This document shows positions 38,817-47,824 of a stretch of DNA of 64,000 nt, piece after piece. Location of the stretch: NCBI RefSeq assembly GCF_018336975.1, contig NZ_CP025572.1:4232899-4296898 (forward strand). The letters are read 5' to 3'. The position numbers and the translations under genes are program-made. How positions within the stretch are numbered: the stretch's first letter is position 1; every line of letters starts with the position of its first letter. The notes beneath the pieces were generated by a model that was not told the origin of the DNA, made no database searches, and saw only the letters and a list, made by a program, of their open reading frames with translations. Source of the stretch: Marinomonas sp. CT5 (GTDB lineage Bacteria > Pseudomonadota > Gammaproteobacteria > Pseudomonadales > Marinomonadaceae).

Positions 38817-38858
38817 TGTAATCAGTTACGTCGGAATTTAGCAGATTTATACTGCGGC

Positions 38859-40040
38859 CTAGTTAACAGACATTTGTAGCAGCTTTGGAGTAATAAATAC
38901 AAGTAATTCAACCTTTTCTTGCTGTTCTGAGTGTCTTTTAAATAACTCTCCTAGCCAAGGTATTTCACTTAATAGCGGAACTCTGCTTTCTGACTCAAAA
39001 CTTTCTTCCCGAAAAATCCCTCCTAAAACAAGTGTTTCTTGGTTTTTCACCACTACCTGTGTTTTTAATCGGTTAGTTTTTAAACTAGGAATGCCATTCA
39101 CTAAATCTCCAACTGAGTCTTGGTGAATATTCAGTGATAATAAAATGCGATTTCCGTCTTTCACAAATGGCGTGACTTCTAACATCAATGACGCTTGGCG
39201 AAATTCAATGCTAATTTTATCATCATTTACCGTTTGATATGGCACCTCAGTACCAGATTCTATTCGCGCAGGCTGACCTTCCGACGTAACAATCTTGGGT
39301 TTTGACACTACATTTGCCATTCCCTCGCTTTCCATCATATCTAAAGCGAGCCCTAATAAACCTGAACCTCCAACACTGGAAAAATCTAAACTTGTTGTAG
39401 GAGTGAGCGCTCCTAAATCAACCGCACCACCAATGGAGGAACGAACACCTTCCGATAACTTGGCCTGCCAATTGACACCAAATTGTGACTGTGCATTACG
39501 ACTTACCTGAGCAATTTGCGCGTTGATTTCAATCTGTCTTAATGGTGCATCTAACCAAGATAAGGTTTCTTGGATTCCATCCAATGCCTCACAGGAATAG
39601 GCCACAATAGAGTTAGTTCGATCATCGATAACCAGTGATAAAGAAGGATACAAAGTTTGTAAGTGTGCACCTACTTTCTCGGCTTTAGCATGCTTCAAGA
39701 GCCAATAGGAGCGCTGACAAATCTCCGTTCCGCCCAGTTCTTCATTTGATCCTACAGAGAAATCAGGCAATAAAACGGCCACCTGGCCCTGCCATTCAAG
39801 ACGGATATTCGGCTGCTGGGCAACCGCCTCCATAACTTCTTTCCAGCTAGCATCCTTAATCGATAAAGTTAAAACTTCATTGATTTCTGGGCTAATCACC
39901 ACACTTTCATTCATTTGGGAAGCAAGCCATGGCAGTACCTCTTGCAATGAACGAGATTCAAAATACACATCCATTGCCAACCCTGAGCGAGAGTTGAGTA
40001 AAACAAACAATAAGAGACCATAGGTAAGATATTTATTCAT
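38859..40040 (-). CDS. Short PilQ/HofQ-type secretin
   Basis: A 393-residue outer-membrane secretin with signal peptide (YLTYGLLLFVLLNSRSGLA). It has a short N0/STN-type domain (VLTLSIKDASWKEVMEAVAQ), one N1-type domain, and the C-terminal secretin core with the VVSKPKIVTSEGQPARIESG motif and LVFITPKLL. Type IV pilus PilQ proteins are usually 600-750 residues with AMIN domains; this is HofQ-like in size. It overlaps the upstream gene by eight bases. It could form a DNA-uptake or pilus pore, provided the remaining pilus genes exist elsewhere. Confidence 0.85.
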   Translation of the reverse strand: MNKYLTYGLLLFVLLNSRSGLAMDVYFESRSLQEVLPWLASQMNESVVISPEINEVLTLSIKDASWKEVMEAVAQQPNIRLEWQGQVAVLLPDFSVGSNEELGGTEICQRSYWLLKHAKAEKVGAHLQTLYPSLSLVIDDRTNSIVAYSCEALDGIQETLSWLDAPLRQIEINAQIAQVSRNAQSQFGVNWQAKLSEGVRSSIGGAVDLGALTPTTSLDFSSVGGSGLLGLALDMMESEGMANVVSKPKIVTSEGQPARIESGTEVPYQTVNDDKISIEFRQASLMLEVTPFVKDGNRILLSLNIHQDSVGDLVNGIPSLKTNRLKTQVVVKNQETLVLGGIFREESFESESRVPLLSEIPWLGELFKRHSEQQEKVELLVFITPKLLQMSVN

Positions 40041-40743
40041 GAGAACCTCCCTGTTCTCGAATCAATAAAACCTGCTTAGCGCCATTTTTTGCTAGCAGCA
40101 CAACTTGATCAGACGAAACAGATGACACGGTCAACCCCGCCTCGGCTAACCAGCTACCTTGACGAACCCAATGGCGATGCTCCTTGTAGGCCAACAAGGC
40201 AGAAGTATTTTGTCCTATTCGCATAGTAGATAACAATTGCCAATCGTTGCGAGAGAAATGATCGGCTTGTATTTTAGCTGGTAACCAATTGTGAAATGCC
40301 CTGTTTTCTTTTGGCGCTCTGATACCAAATTCTAATGTCCCTTGCCAGTTTCCATTTGCTTCTCGCTGCCAGAGTACAGAAAGCAAAACCAAGTGAAATT
40401 GCGTTTCAATTTGCTCTAACAAAATTTGCCAGTTTCTAATGGATGCACTCCCTTTCACTCCCCACTGAGTTGGAATATTTTGATCAGAAGCAACAATATA
40501 GTGTTGTGCCCAAGAAGCACTTTCAAACTGGGCTAATGCAAGCTGCTTAGCCTGTACCTGCGTTTTTCGCCATTGCTCAACAGCTCTGTATTCCAACCTT
40601 GATTGCTGTTTTAGCGATTCTTGCGCATCAGACAAAAAAGGGTACCAAGCGGCAATTTGTAGTAATAATAAGAACAAAACAGAGGAACCATGAATGGTAA
40701 AAAAAGAGACCTTCTTAATCTTCAAATATGGAGATAGAAACAT
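40033..40743 (-). CDS. PilO/PilP-like inner-membrane assembly protein
   Basis: A 236-residue protein with one N-terminal transmembrane helix (SFFTIHGSSVLFLLLLQIAA), a coiled region and a PilO/GspM-like ferredoxin-type domain. The C-terminal part (HRHWVRQGSWLAEAGLTV and VVLLAKNGAKQVLLI) resembles the PilP/HofP beta domain that contacts the secretin. It looks like a fusion of the two functions. Sequence similarity is low; the call leans on position between the pilN-like and pilQ-like genes. Confidence 0.6.
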   Translation of the reverse strand: MFLSPYLKIKKVSFFTIHGSSVLFLLLLQIAAWYPFLSDAQESLKQQSRLEYRAVEQWRKTQVQAKQLALAQFESASWAQHYIVASDQNIPTQWGVKGSASIRNWQILLEQIETQFHLVLLSVLWQREANGNWQGTLEFGIRAPKENRAFHNWLPAKIQADHFSRNDWQLLSTMRIGQNTSALLAYKEHRHWVRQGSWLAEAGLTVSSVSSDQVVLLAKNGAKQVLLIREQGGSHE

Positions 40744-41701
40744 CGACCACCTCCTGTTTAGGTAGCATAGTTGAGACTTTTTGAGTTATATCCATCACCT
40801 CCCAACGCCAATCTGGGTACTGTCTCCGCCACTGTATTAGCAAACTATCCAAGTCTTGTTTCGGTACCGTCATTTGAAAAAAAATCTGTCGCGCTGCACC
40901 TTTCTCTTTACCACTTTCAAATAAGGTGAGACGAGCGGATTTAGGCAATGTCTGTGTTAACGACAATCCGGATAATACAAATGACCCAGGCTCGTTGGAT
41001 GATAACCATGATGTTTGAGCATCAATTACTCCTTGACGACTCTCCCGTAAAGCCTCTACACGCTGTTGTAACAAGACATAGTAGCCATATCCAAGACCAT
41101 GAATAAACACAGTTAGCACGCCCAGAACCAACCACAGTCGGTTGTTTTTTTGACGCTTTTCTCTGTCTGGCTCATATCTTGATAAAGCACGCTTTGAACA
41201 TTGAGACCAAGAAGAAACTCGCGATGAGCCATCACGCCATTGCCCAAATGTCATGACAAGATATGATTTAGCTTGAGGCTCAAAAGGAGAGTAGAGTTGC
41301 TTTGCCCAACTACACGAACAGGCAAAAACGGTGAGTCGAGCCTGTTTCGAAGGTAAAGCTTCCTGTTGATAACTCAGCAACAAAGAATCCGGCGGTGCGA
41401 ACGTCGTCTCCACGGCATAGCTCAAAGCCGCTAACGGCAGCAAAGATGAGGGAATAATATGATCGATAGGATGATCAGAAACAGAGATCCAATTATCTGG
41501 AACAAGTATAACCAGTCTTGATTGCAATGAATCACATGTTAATAGTGCCGCTTTTTGTATGGCTTTCAGTTGGTCAACATCAGGGGAAGCATCATTATTT
41601 GAGACGTATTCATTAAGTACTTCTTCGGCATCAGTAGGAGTACAAATAACGCATTTATGAGTCGAATACACGACAACGGAATAATCGCGGGTCAGCAACA
41701 T
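40715..41701 (-). CDS. PilM/PilN-like (GspL-like) assembly protein
   Basis: A 328-residue protein with a cytoplasmic N-terminal ~180 residues, a transmembrane helix (LWLVLGVLTVFIHGLGYGYY, about 187-206) and a periplasmic domain of PilN/GspL-like topology. The actin-like PilM nucleotide motifs are not recognisable. Position first in the cluster, divergent from mrcA, is that of pilM. Two adjacent ATGs exist; 41701 has AAGGA at better spacing. It overlaps the next gene by 29 bases. Confidence 0.55.
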   Translation of the reverse strand: MLLTRDYSVVVYSTHKCVICTPTDAEEVLNEYVSNNDASPDVDQLKAIQKAALLTCDSLQSRLVILVPDNWISVSDHPIDHIIPSSLLPLAALSYAVETTFAPPDSLLLSYQQEALPSKQARLTVFACSCSWAKQLYSPFEPQAKSYLVMTFGQWRDGSSRVSSWSQCSKRALSRYEPDREKRQKNNRLWLVLGVLTVFIHGLGYGYYVLLQQRVEALRESRQGVIDAQTSWLSSNEPGSFVLSGLSLTQTLPKSARLTLFESGKEKGAARQIFFQMTVPKQDLDSLLIQWRRQYPDWRWEVMDITQKVSTMLPKQEVVDVSISIFED

Positions 41702-41859
41702 CATTCATCCTTGAATTAGTAAGCAATAAAATACAGTTTTCAGTTTGGCTTCCATGCCAATTTTTCCAACATAACACGATTTGGTGCAAAGTTAACCGAC
41801 TATTCTGTGATCATCTTAGGTATAATGCCATTTTTTCATTCTGCATTTATTGATTTAAT

Positions 41860-44304
41860 ATGGCTAAGACACTCAAAATACTTTTCTTTCTCGGTCTCTT
41901 TGGTGCCCTCGCTGCAGTCGGTATCACCTATGCAATTTACTATAACGTCAAAGACAAAATCCCGACCGTTGCCGAATTAAAAGATATAGAGCTAAGAATC
42001 CCTCTGCGCATCTATACCGCCGACAACCAACTTATCGGTGAATTTGGCGAACAGCGTCGAACCCCCATCAATTATGCAGAAATTCCACAAAACCTTGAGC
42101 ATGCAATTTTAGCCGCTGAGGACTCTAACTTTTATCATCATCCTGGTGTTGATATTTTAGGATTAGGGCGAGCTGTTATGCAGCTTATCACCACAGGACA
42201 AAAACAGGGCGGCGGCAGTACTATCACTATGCAAGTAGCCCGCAACTACTTCCTCTCATTTGAACAAACCTACACGCGTAAATTTACCGAAATTTTTATT
42301 GCGTTAAAAATGGAGCGAGAACTTAGTAAACACGAAATTCTTGAGCTCTATGTGAACAAAATCTATCTAGGTAAACGCGCTTATGGTTTTGAGGCTGCAG
42401 CACAAGTGTATTATGGTAAAAACCTAAACGAATTAGATCTAGCACAGTTAGCAATGATCGCAGGCTTACCAAAGGCACCATCTCGTTTTAACCCAATAGT
42501 AAACCCTTCTCGCGCTTTGATTCGTCGCAATTGGATTCTACAACGCATGCTGTCACTGGGCATGATAGAAAAAGAGGCCTATCAAAATGCGGTTGAGTCA
42601 CCGATTACTGCCAAAAACCATGGCGTGATGCCTGATATCGAGGCCGGTTATATTGCTGAAATGGTGCGCTCTGAACTATATAACACCTTCGGTGATGACC
42701 TTTACAACACTGGCATGACTGTCTATACGACCATTGATTCCCATCGTCAAAAAGCGGCCAATACAGCGCTCTTTAACGGTATATTGGACTACGATATGCG
42801 TCACGGTTACCGAGGCTCTATTGACACACGTATCGACTTAATTGAAGCACCACTAGAAGAACAAGAAAAAGCCCTGAAAAATATAGAACCTTTTAAAAAC
42901 TGGCAAACAGCGCTTGTGATTTCTACAGATGAAAAAACAGCCGACTTACGCTTAGCGAACGGAAAACGAACCACGCTTTCTTGGGACGCGATGAAATGGG
43001 CAAGACCTTATATCAGCGCAGACTCAAAAGGCCCTTCTCCTTCTACAGTAGCCGATATTTTGGTGCCTGGTGATATAGTGCGTTTACGCCCAGATGAACA
43101 ACTACAATGGAAACTGGCGCAAAAACCTGAAGTGCAAAGTGCATTAATTTCTTTAAACAGCAAAGACGGCGCCATTCAGGCATTAGTCGGCGGTTTCAAT
43201 TTTTATGAAAATAAATTCAACCGCGTCACTCAATCTAAGCGTCAACCGGGGTCGAACTTCAAACCCTTCATTTACGCCAGCGCATTGAATCGTGGCTATA
43301 CTGCAGCCAGCATCATCAATGATGCCCCCGTTGTCTTTAATGACTCCAACTTAGCATCAGCATGGCGGCCCACTAATGATGGAGGCAAGTTCTATGGGCC
43401 AACCCGTTTACGCCAAGCACTCTATCGCTCACAAAATATTGTCTCTGTACGCTTACTTGATGAGTTAGGCGTTACACCTACATTAAAATTCTTACGTCGT
43501 TTTGGGTTTGACCCCAACGAGCTACCACACAATCTTTCTCTATCTTTAGGTAGCGCAAACTTATCTCCACTACAAATCGCCACAGGCTACGCCGTATTTT
43601 CTAATGGTGGCTATCAAGTTCAGCCTTATTTAATTGATAAAGTAGTCGATAGAGACAATGAGACATTATTCGAGGCAAGCCCAGTAACCGTTTGTGTTAC
43701 CTGTACCCTGCTAGAAAAGACCAATGATGGCGAACCCCAGATGGGCTTGTTCAATACTGCAAAAGGCATTCAAACTCTTCCTGTCGCGCCTCAGGTGTTA
43801 GACCCTGAGGTAAACTATATTATCTACGACATGATGCGAGATGTAATCAAATACGGTACTGGGCGACGAGCTCGAGTCCTTAAACGGGACGATCTGGCAG
43901 GCAAAACGGGTACAACCAATGATGGCCGAGATGCTTGGTTCTCTGGCTTTAACGGTAACCTCGTTACCTCAGTATGGAGCGGTTTTGACAATTCTACCCC
44001 CTTAGGACGCGGTGAATGGGGTGGATCTGTTTCTTTGCCAACATGGATCGACTATATGCGTGAAGCTCTAAGGGACACGCCCACAGATTTTGTACCCAAA
44101 CCCTCTTCCCTAGTTACCGTGCGAATTGACCCCAATACAGGTGAGCGCGCGTTACCAGGACAGGCGAATGCAATTTTCGAAATATTCAGAAAAAATCATG
44201 TGCCACCACAGCGTGACCTTAATTTACCCGCATTGAATAACAACTCAAGTAATGAAGCACAGGAAGAAAAACAGGAAAATAACGCTCTAGAAAACCTTTT
44301 CTAA
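41860..44304 (+). CDS. mrcA: Penicillin-binding protein 1A
   Basis: An 814-residue class A PBP making and crosslinking peptidoglycan. One N-terminal transmembrane anchor (ILFFLGLFGALAAVGITY). The glycosyltransferase domain has the catalytic E87 in LAAEDSNFYHHPGVD and GGSTITMQVARNYFL. The transpeptidase domain has the SxxK serine near S465 in QPGSNFKPF, S-x-N in RSQNIVS, and KTGTTNDGRDAWF near K682. The C-terminal tail is Asn/Glu-rich. Divergence from the pil cluster is its normal neighbourhood. A -10 TATAAT lies at 41821-41826. Confidence 0.96.
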   Translation: MAKTLKILFFLGLFGALAAVGITYAIYYNVKDKIPTVAELKDIELRIPLRIYTADNQLIGEFGEQRRTPINYAEIPQNLEHAILAAEDSNFYHHPGVDILGLGRAVMQLITTGQKQGGGSTITMQVARNYFLSFEQTYTRKFTEIFIALKMERELSKHEILELYVNKIYLGKRAYGFEAAAQVYYGKNLNELDLAQLAMIAGLPKAPSRFNPIVNPSRALIRRNWILQRMLSLGMIEKEAYQNAVESPITAKNHGVMPDIEAGYIAEMVRSELYNTFGDDLYNTGMTVYTTIDSHRQKAANTALFNGILDYDMRHGYRGSIDTRIDLIEAPLEEQEKALKNIEPFKNWQTALVISTDEKTADLRLANGKRTTLSWDAMKWARPYISADSKGPSPSTVADILVPGDIVRLRPDEQLQWKLAQKPEVQSALISLNSKDGAIQALVGGFNFYENKFNRVTQSKRQPGSNFKPFIYASALNRGYTAASIINDAPVVFNDSNLASAWRPTNDGGKFYGPTRLRQALYRSQNIVSVRLLDELGVTPTLKFLRRFGFDPNELPHNLSLSLGSANLSPLQIATGYAVFSNGGYQVQPYLIDKVVDRDNETLFEASPVTVCVTCTLLEKTNDGEPQMGLFNTAKGIQTLPVAPQVLDPEVNYIIYDMMRDVIKYGTGRRARVLKRDDLAGKTGTTNDGRDAWFSGFNGNLVTSVWSGFDNSTPLGRGEWGGSVSLPTWIDYMREALRDTPTDFVPKPSSLVTVRIDPNTGERALPGQANAIFEIFRKNHVPPQRDLNLPALNNNSSNEAQEEKQENNALENLF

Positions 44305-44339
44305 TTTGCGTCTATTCTTAATGCTGATTACACTATCAT

Positions 44340-44389
44340 AAAGAGAACCCCTCAATATTGGTTAACAGCTATTGAGGGGTTCTCTTTAT
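44340..44389 (+). terminator. Terminator of mrcA
   Basis: AAAGAGAACCCCTCAATA pairs with TATTGAGGGGTTCTCTTT, an 18-base perfect stem with a 12-base loop. Confidence 0.88.
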
Positions 44390-44442
44390 GAACGCTTTAT
44401 CTCGCTAATTTCCTACAGCGATATGTTGTTTTTAAGAAGCCT

Positions 44443-45003
44443 CTAGCTCCATTTTGCTTGTGGTGCTTTATAATCTATAAATGCCGATAAAAGAGCTTCT
44501 GGGGTGTTTTCTTTAATTATCATGTCAATATAAGACAGCTTAACAAACCCAGCCTGCTGCATGCTGTCGACCATAGTGAATAATGGATCATAAAAACCAT
44601 TGATATTATAAAAAGCACAAGGTTTGTCATGCAGACCAAGTTGCCCCCAAGTCCAGACCTCAAACATTTCTTCTAACGTCCCAACACCACCAGGAAGCGC
44701 AACAAAAGCATCGGCCAACTCACTCATCTTAGCTTTACGCTCATGCATATTAGCGACAACATGCAATTCAGTTAATCCTGTATGAGCAATTTCCTTAGAC
44801 TCAAGGTGGGCCGGAATAACACCAATAACCTGTCCGCCAGCTTGTAATGCTGCATTGGCAATAACCCCCATTAAGCCGACATTACCGCCACCGTAGACAA
44901 TGCCCACTCCTTGCTGAGCAAGATGAACACCTAAGGCTTTTACAGCATTAACATAGTCGGGAGAATTACCCTCTGCGGAACCACAATATATAGCGACTTT
45001 CAT
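44443..45003 (-). CDS. LOG-family nucleotide phosphoribohydrolase
   Basis: A 186-residue protein of the TIGR00730/LOG family, which cleaves nucleoside 5'-monophosphates to base plus ribose 5-phosphate (cytokinin-activating in some organisms). The signature GGGNVGLMG lies near residue 43, and the catalytic PGGVGTLEE motif near 110. Begins MKVAIYCGSAEGN. ATG 45003 chosen; an upstream TTG would add eight unlikely residues. Confidence 0.88.
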   Translation of the reverse strand: MKVAIYCGSAEGNSPDYVNAVKALGVHLAQQGVGIVYGGGNVGLMGVIANAALQAGGQVIGVIPAHLESKEIAHTGLTELHVVANMHERKAKMSELADAFVALPGGVGTLEEMFEVWTWGQLGLHDKPCAFYNINGFYDPLFTMVDSMQQAGFVKLSYIDMIIKENTPEALLSAFIDYKAPQAKWS

Positions 45004-45061
45004 CTTATAACCCCTATCTTTATCCAAGCCATTCCTGCTTATTTATCGAAAAATATAGCCA

Positions 45062-45098
45062 TAAAAAAGGCGACTCCTTATTAGGGAGCCGCCTTTTA
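45062..45098 (-). terminator. Terminator of the malic enzyme gene
   Basis: GGCGACTCC pairs with GGGAGCCGCC with one mismatch, flanked by A and T runs. Confidence 0.82.
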
Positions 45099-45114
45099 AT
45101 CGATCACAATTTAA

Positions 45115-46383
45115 TTAAGCACCAAAGTGATCTAAATTTTCAAGTGGGTAGAAGTCTGGGTATGGCAACATTGCTACACCAGAATCAACCGCCGCACGAG
45201 CAACCGCCGCAGAAACAACGTTAAGCAAACGAGAATCCATTGGTTTTGGCAAAATGTATTCTTTACCAAAGTTCAATGGTGCACCACCGTAGGCTGCTAC
45301 AACATCCGCTGGCGCCTCTTCTTTCGCAAGATCTTTAAGCGCATGCACGGCTGCGATTTTCATTTCTTCATTGATCTTAGTCGCACGAACATCCAAAGCA
45401 CCACGGAAGATGAATGGGAAGCCCAATACGTTGTTTACTTGGTTAGGGTAATCAGAACGGCCTGTCGCCATAATCAAATCATCACGAGTAGCGCGAGCAA
45501 GCTCAGGATTGATTTCTGGATCCGGGTTTGAACAAGCAAACACGATTGGGTTAGCGGCCATTTTAGCAAGTTGGTCAGCAGACAATAGATCCGGACCAGA
45601 TACACCGATAAATACGTCTGCACCATCAATCGCATCATCAAGAGTGCGTTTGTCAGTATCAATCGCAAACATCGCCTTGAATTGATTCAAGTCTTCGCGA
45701 CCAGAATGGATAACACCATTACGGTCAAGAACGAAAATGTTCTCACGTTGTGCACCACACGCGATGATCAGTTTCATACAAGCTGTCGCTGCTGCACCAG
45801 CACCTAGACAAACGATTTTCGCATCCGCGATGTTTTTGCCTTGAAGCTCTAGCGCATTTAGCAGGCCAGCAGCGGTTACAATCGCTGTACCGTGTTGGTC
45901 ATCGTGAAAAACAGGAATAGAACAACGCTCGATCAACTGACGTTCAATTTCAAAACACTCAGGCGCTTTGATATCTTCTAAGTTGATGCCGCCGTACGTG
46001 TTTGCAATACGCGCAACAGTATCAATAAATGCTTGTGGGCTTTCAGATTCAACTTCCACATCAACAGAGTTAACGCCAGCAAAACGCTTAAACAATAAAC
46101 CCTTACCTTCCATAACAGGCTTACTTGCCAATGGACCAAGGTTACCTAAACCAAGAATCGCTGAACCATCAGAAATAACAGCAACTAGGTTGCCTTTACC
46201 TGTGTAGCGGTAAGCGGATTCGGGGTCTTTAGCGATTTCACGACAAGGCTCAGCCACACCTGGGCTGTAAGCTAGAGAAAGATCGCGAGCGGTCGCTGTT
46301 GGTTTAGTAATAGTTACGCTCAGTTTTCCTGGAACTGGATACTCATGGTAATCCAGTGCAGCTTGCTTAATATCTTCTGCCAT
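45115..46383 (-). CDS. Malic enzyme, short form without phosphotransacetylase domain
   Basis: A 422-residue oxidative decarboxylase turning malate into pyruvate with reduction of NAD(P). Catalytic motifs: SPGVAEPCREIAKDP, VSDGSAILGLGNLGPLASKP, FHDDQHGTAIVTAAGLL, then the nucleotide site CLGAGAAATACM. The MaeB-type proteins of enterics carry an additional C-terminal PTA-like domain of ~330 residues, absent here. Cofactor preference cannot be read with certainty. Confidence 0.93.
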   Translation of the reverse strand: MAEDIKQAALDYHEYPVPGKLSVTITKPTATARDLSLAYSPGVAEPCREIAKDPESAYRYTGKGNLVAVISDGSAILGLGNLGPLASKPVMEGKGLLFKRFAGVNSVDVEVESESPQAFIDTVARIANTYGGINLEDIKAPECFEIERQLIERCSIPVFHDDQHGTAIVTAAGLLNALELQGKNIADAKIVCLGAGAAATACMKLIIACGAQRENIFVLDRNGVIHSGREDLNQFKAMFAIDTDKRTLDDAIDGADVFIGVSGPDLLSADQLAKMAANPIVFACSNPDPEINPELARATRDDLIMATGRSDYPNQVNNVLGFPFIFRGALDVRATKINEEMKIAAVHALKDLAKEEAPADVVAAYGGAPLNFGKEYILPKPMDSRLLNVVSAAVARAAVDSGVAMLPYPDFYPLENLDHFGA

Positions 46384-46553
46384 TATGATGTTTCCGTCTA
46401 TTTGGTGTTATTAATTAATTTTATCATAGCCAAACTGGGCCTTGTTCCCAAGCCTACAAAAGCTTCGAAAGTGACACCTTATAATTTTTAGTCGTCAGAA
46501 TAGTCGATCTACCCAATACTTTAAAGCGTAAAACCATAGGAATATTCTATCAA

Positions 46554-47336
46554 TCAATGATTGAGTGAAGCCTTGATTTCAAACAAGTCATTCGGATGTC
46601 TAACAGAAAGAACCCAAGCTTTAAACTCTGAGTGCCGGCTTTTCCGATGATGCTGCCAACCACGAACTTCGACATCTTTACCTTCAAGAGCGAATACCTC
46701 TTGAGCAGGCCAATAATCGATGACGTTGGGCGATAAATTGATCACTAGATCCTGATCGGTTTCTAGCCACCAACCTCCTCGGTTATGAGTAATAGAAGTG
46801 ATGGTAACACGGGATATTGCAAAACCAGCTTTTGGCTGCCATTGCAAACGAGTCTGCCATAACCCTTTTCGAGCATTGCGGGCTAGGTTCTCAGCCTCTT
46901 CAAAACAGTCTTGATATGCCAAGTTTGGAGGCACAGCAATACGATAACCAAGGCCTTGTGATAGTAACTGACTCGTCAGTGAAATACGATCTTTATCGAA
47001 CAAGTAGTACAAATAACGACCATACCTGTCTCGCCCATCTTTTGCTGTTTGAATGTATACATATTGATCAAGGCGGGAACGAAGAAAGCGAGTAGCCTCT
47101 ACAGCATAGGGCTCATGATTGCCCTTTTTATGGTCAAGTTCAGGTGTATTTATTCCCACCAGCCGGACTTTTCGTCCATCAGTCAGGTGAATAGTATCAC
47201 CATCAACCACTCTTTTTATTGCTGCTTTTTCAAGTTTCCCAGTTGCGCTACAGAGCGAATCAGCCTGAGCTGCGAAGGACAAAAACAAAAAAAGCGCCAA
47301 GAAAACTTGGCGCTTTTTTAATGCGATCACTGTCAT
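46554..47336 (-). CDS. Secreted SNase-like nuclease
   Basis: A 260-residue thermonuclease-family protein. The signal peptide (QVFLALFLFLSFAAQA) is followed by the SNase domain: RVVDGDTIHLTDG, VRLVGINTPELDH, ATRFLRSRLD and YGRYLYYLF carry the usual catalytic Arg/Asp/Glu positions. The C-terminal ~90 residues form an OB-like extension. It begins nine bases after rpmE, and the rpmE terminator hairpin lies inside its first codons, so its expression is probably read-through-dependent. No other Met precedes the signal sequence. Confidence 0.87.
   Translation of the reverse strand: MTVIALKKRQVFLALFLFLSFAAQADSLCSATGKLEKAAIKRVVDGDTIHLTDGRKVRLVGINTPELDHKKGNHEPYAVEATRFLRSRLDQYVYIQTAKDGRDRYGRYLYYLFDKDRISLTSQLLSQGLGYRIAVPPNLAYQDCFEEAENLARNARKGLWQTRLQWQPKAGFAISRVTITSITHNRGGWWLETDQDLVINLSPNVIDYWPAQEVFALEGKDVEVRGWQHHRKSRHSEFKAWVLSVRHPNDLFEIKASLNH
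47287..47320 (-). terminator. rpmE terminator, inside the nuclease signal-peptide codons
   Basis: AAAAAGCGCCAAG pairs with CTTGGCGCTTTTT around four bases, with T runs in both directions. It lies 25-60 bases downstream of the rpmE stop, and codons 6-17 of the nuclease gene are part of it. Confidence 0.85.
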
Positions 47337-47344
47337 GCCACCAA

Positions 47345-47560
47345 TTACTTAGTAGTACGACGTGCTCCGAAACGCTTGTTAAAGCGATCAACACGACCAC
47401 CAGTATCCAACATTTTTTGTTGGCCTGTGTAGAATGGGTGGCAATTGCTACATACGTCGATGTGCATGTCGCTGCCCGCAGTTGAATTTAAGCTTAGAGT
47501 GTTACCACAAGTACAAGTTGCAGTAATCGCAGAGTAATTTGGGTGGATATCTTTTTTCAT
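47345..47560 (-). CDS. rpmE: Ribosomal protein L31, zinc-binding form
   Basis: 71 residues. The four zinc cysteines C16, C18, C37 and C40 (CTC and CSNC) are all present, so this is the C+ form; it has the [20 protein letters not shown] stretch typical of L31. It is divergent from priA, as in other gammaproteobacteria. Confidence 0.97.
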   Translation of the reverse strand: MKKDIHPNYSAITATCTCGNTLSLNSTAGSDMHIDVCSNCHPFYTGQQKMLDTGGRVDRFNKRFGARRTTK

Positions 47561-47599
47561 CGTATTTACCTTCAGTTTGGTGTGCCGCCACTCGGTCTA

Positions 47600-47660
47600 A
47601 ATAGGGGCTTTCGCCTAGCCAAGCACCGCACGATTCGTTGTACAGACATTGTACAGTGGT
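47600..47660 (-). promoter_or_regulatory. rpmE leader with hairpins
   Basis: On the minus strand the leader holds a repeated TGTACA pair (47639-47655, an inverted repeat around five bases) and a GGC-GAAA-GCC mini-hairpin (47606-47615), 45-100 bases upstream of rpmE. Gammaproteobacterial L31 genes are known to have structured autoregulatory leaders; whether this is one is inference. Confidence 0.4.
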
Positions 47661-47824
47661 ACCAAGAGTCGCGTATTTTAGGGGGCTATTAAGCAATCAG
47701 CAACCTTTTTATTATACTTTTCCTATAAAATTGCTGCTCGCGCCAACCCGCTACTCTGACGTACACTAATATATATAGATAAAAAAACCATTTTTGCTTT
47801 ACTAAACAAGGTCTAACCTAACGC

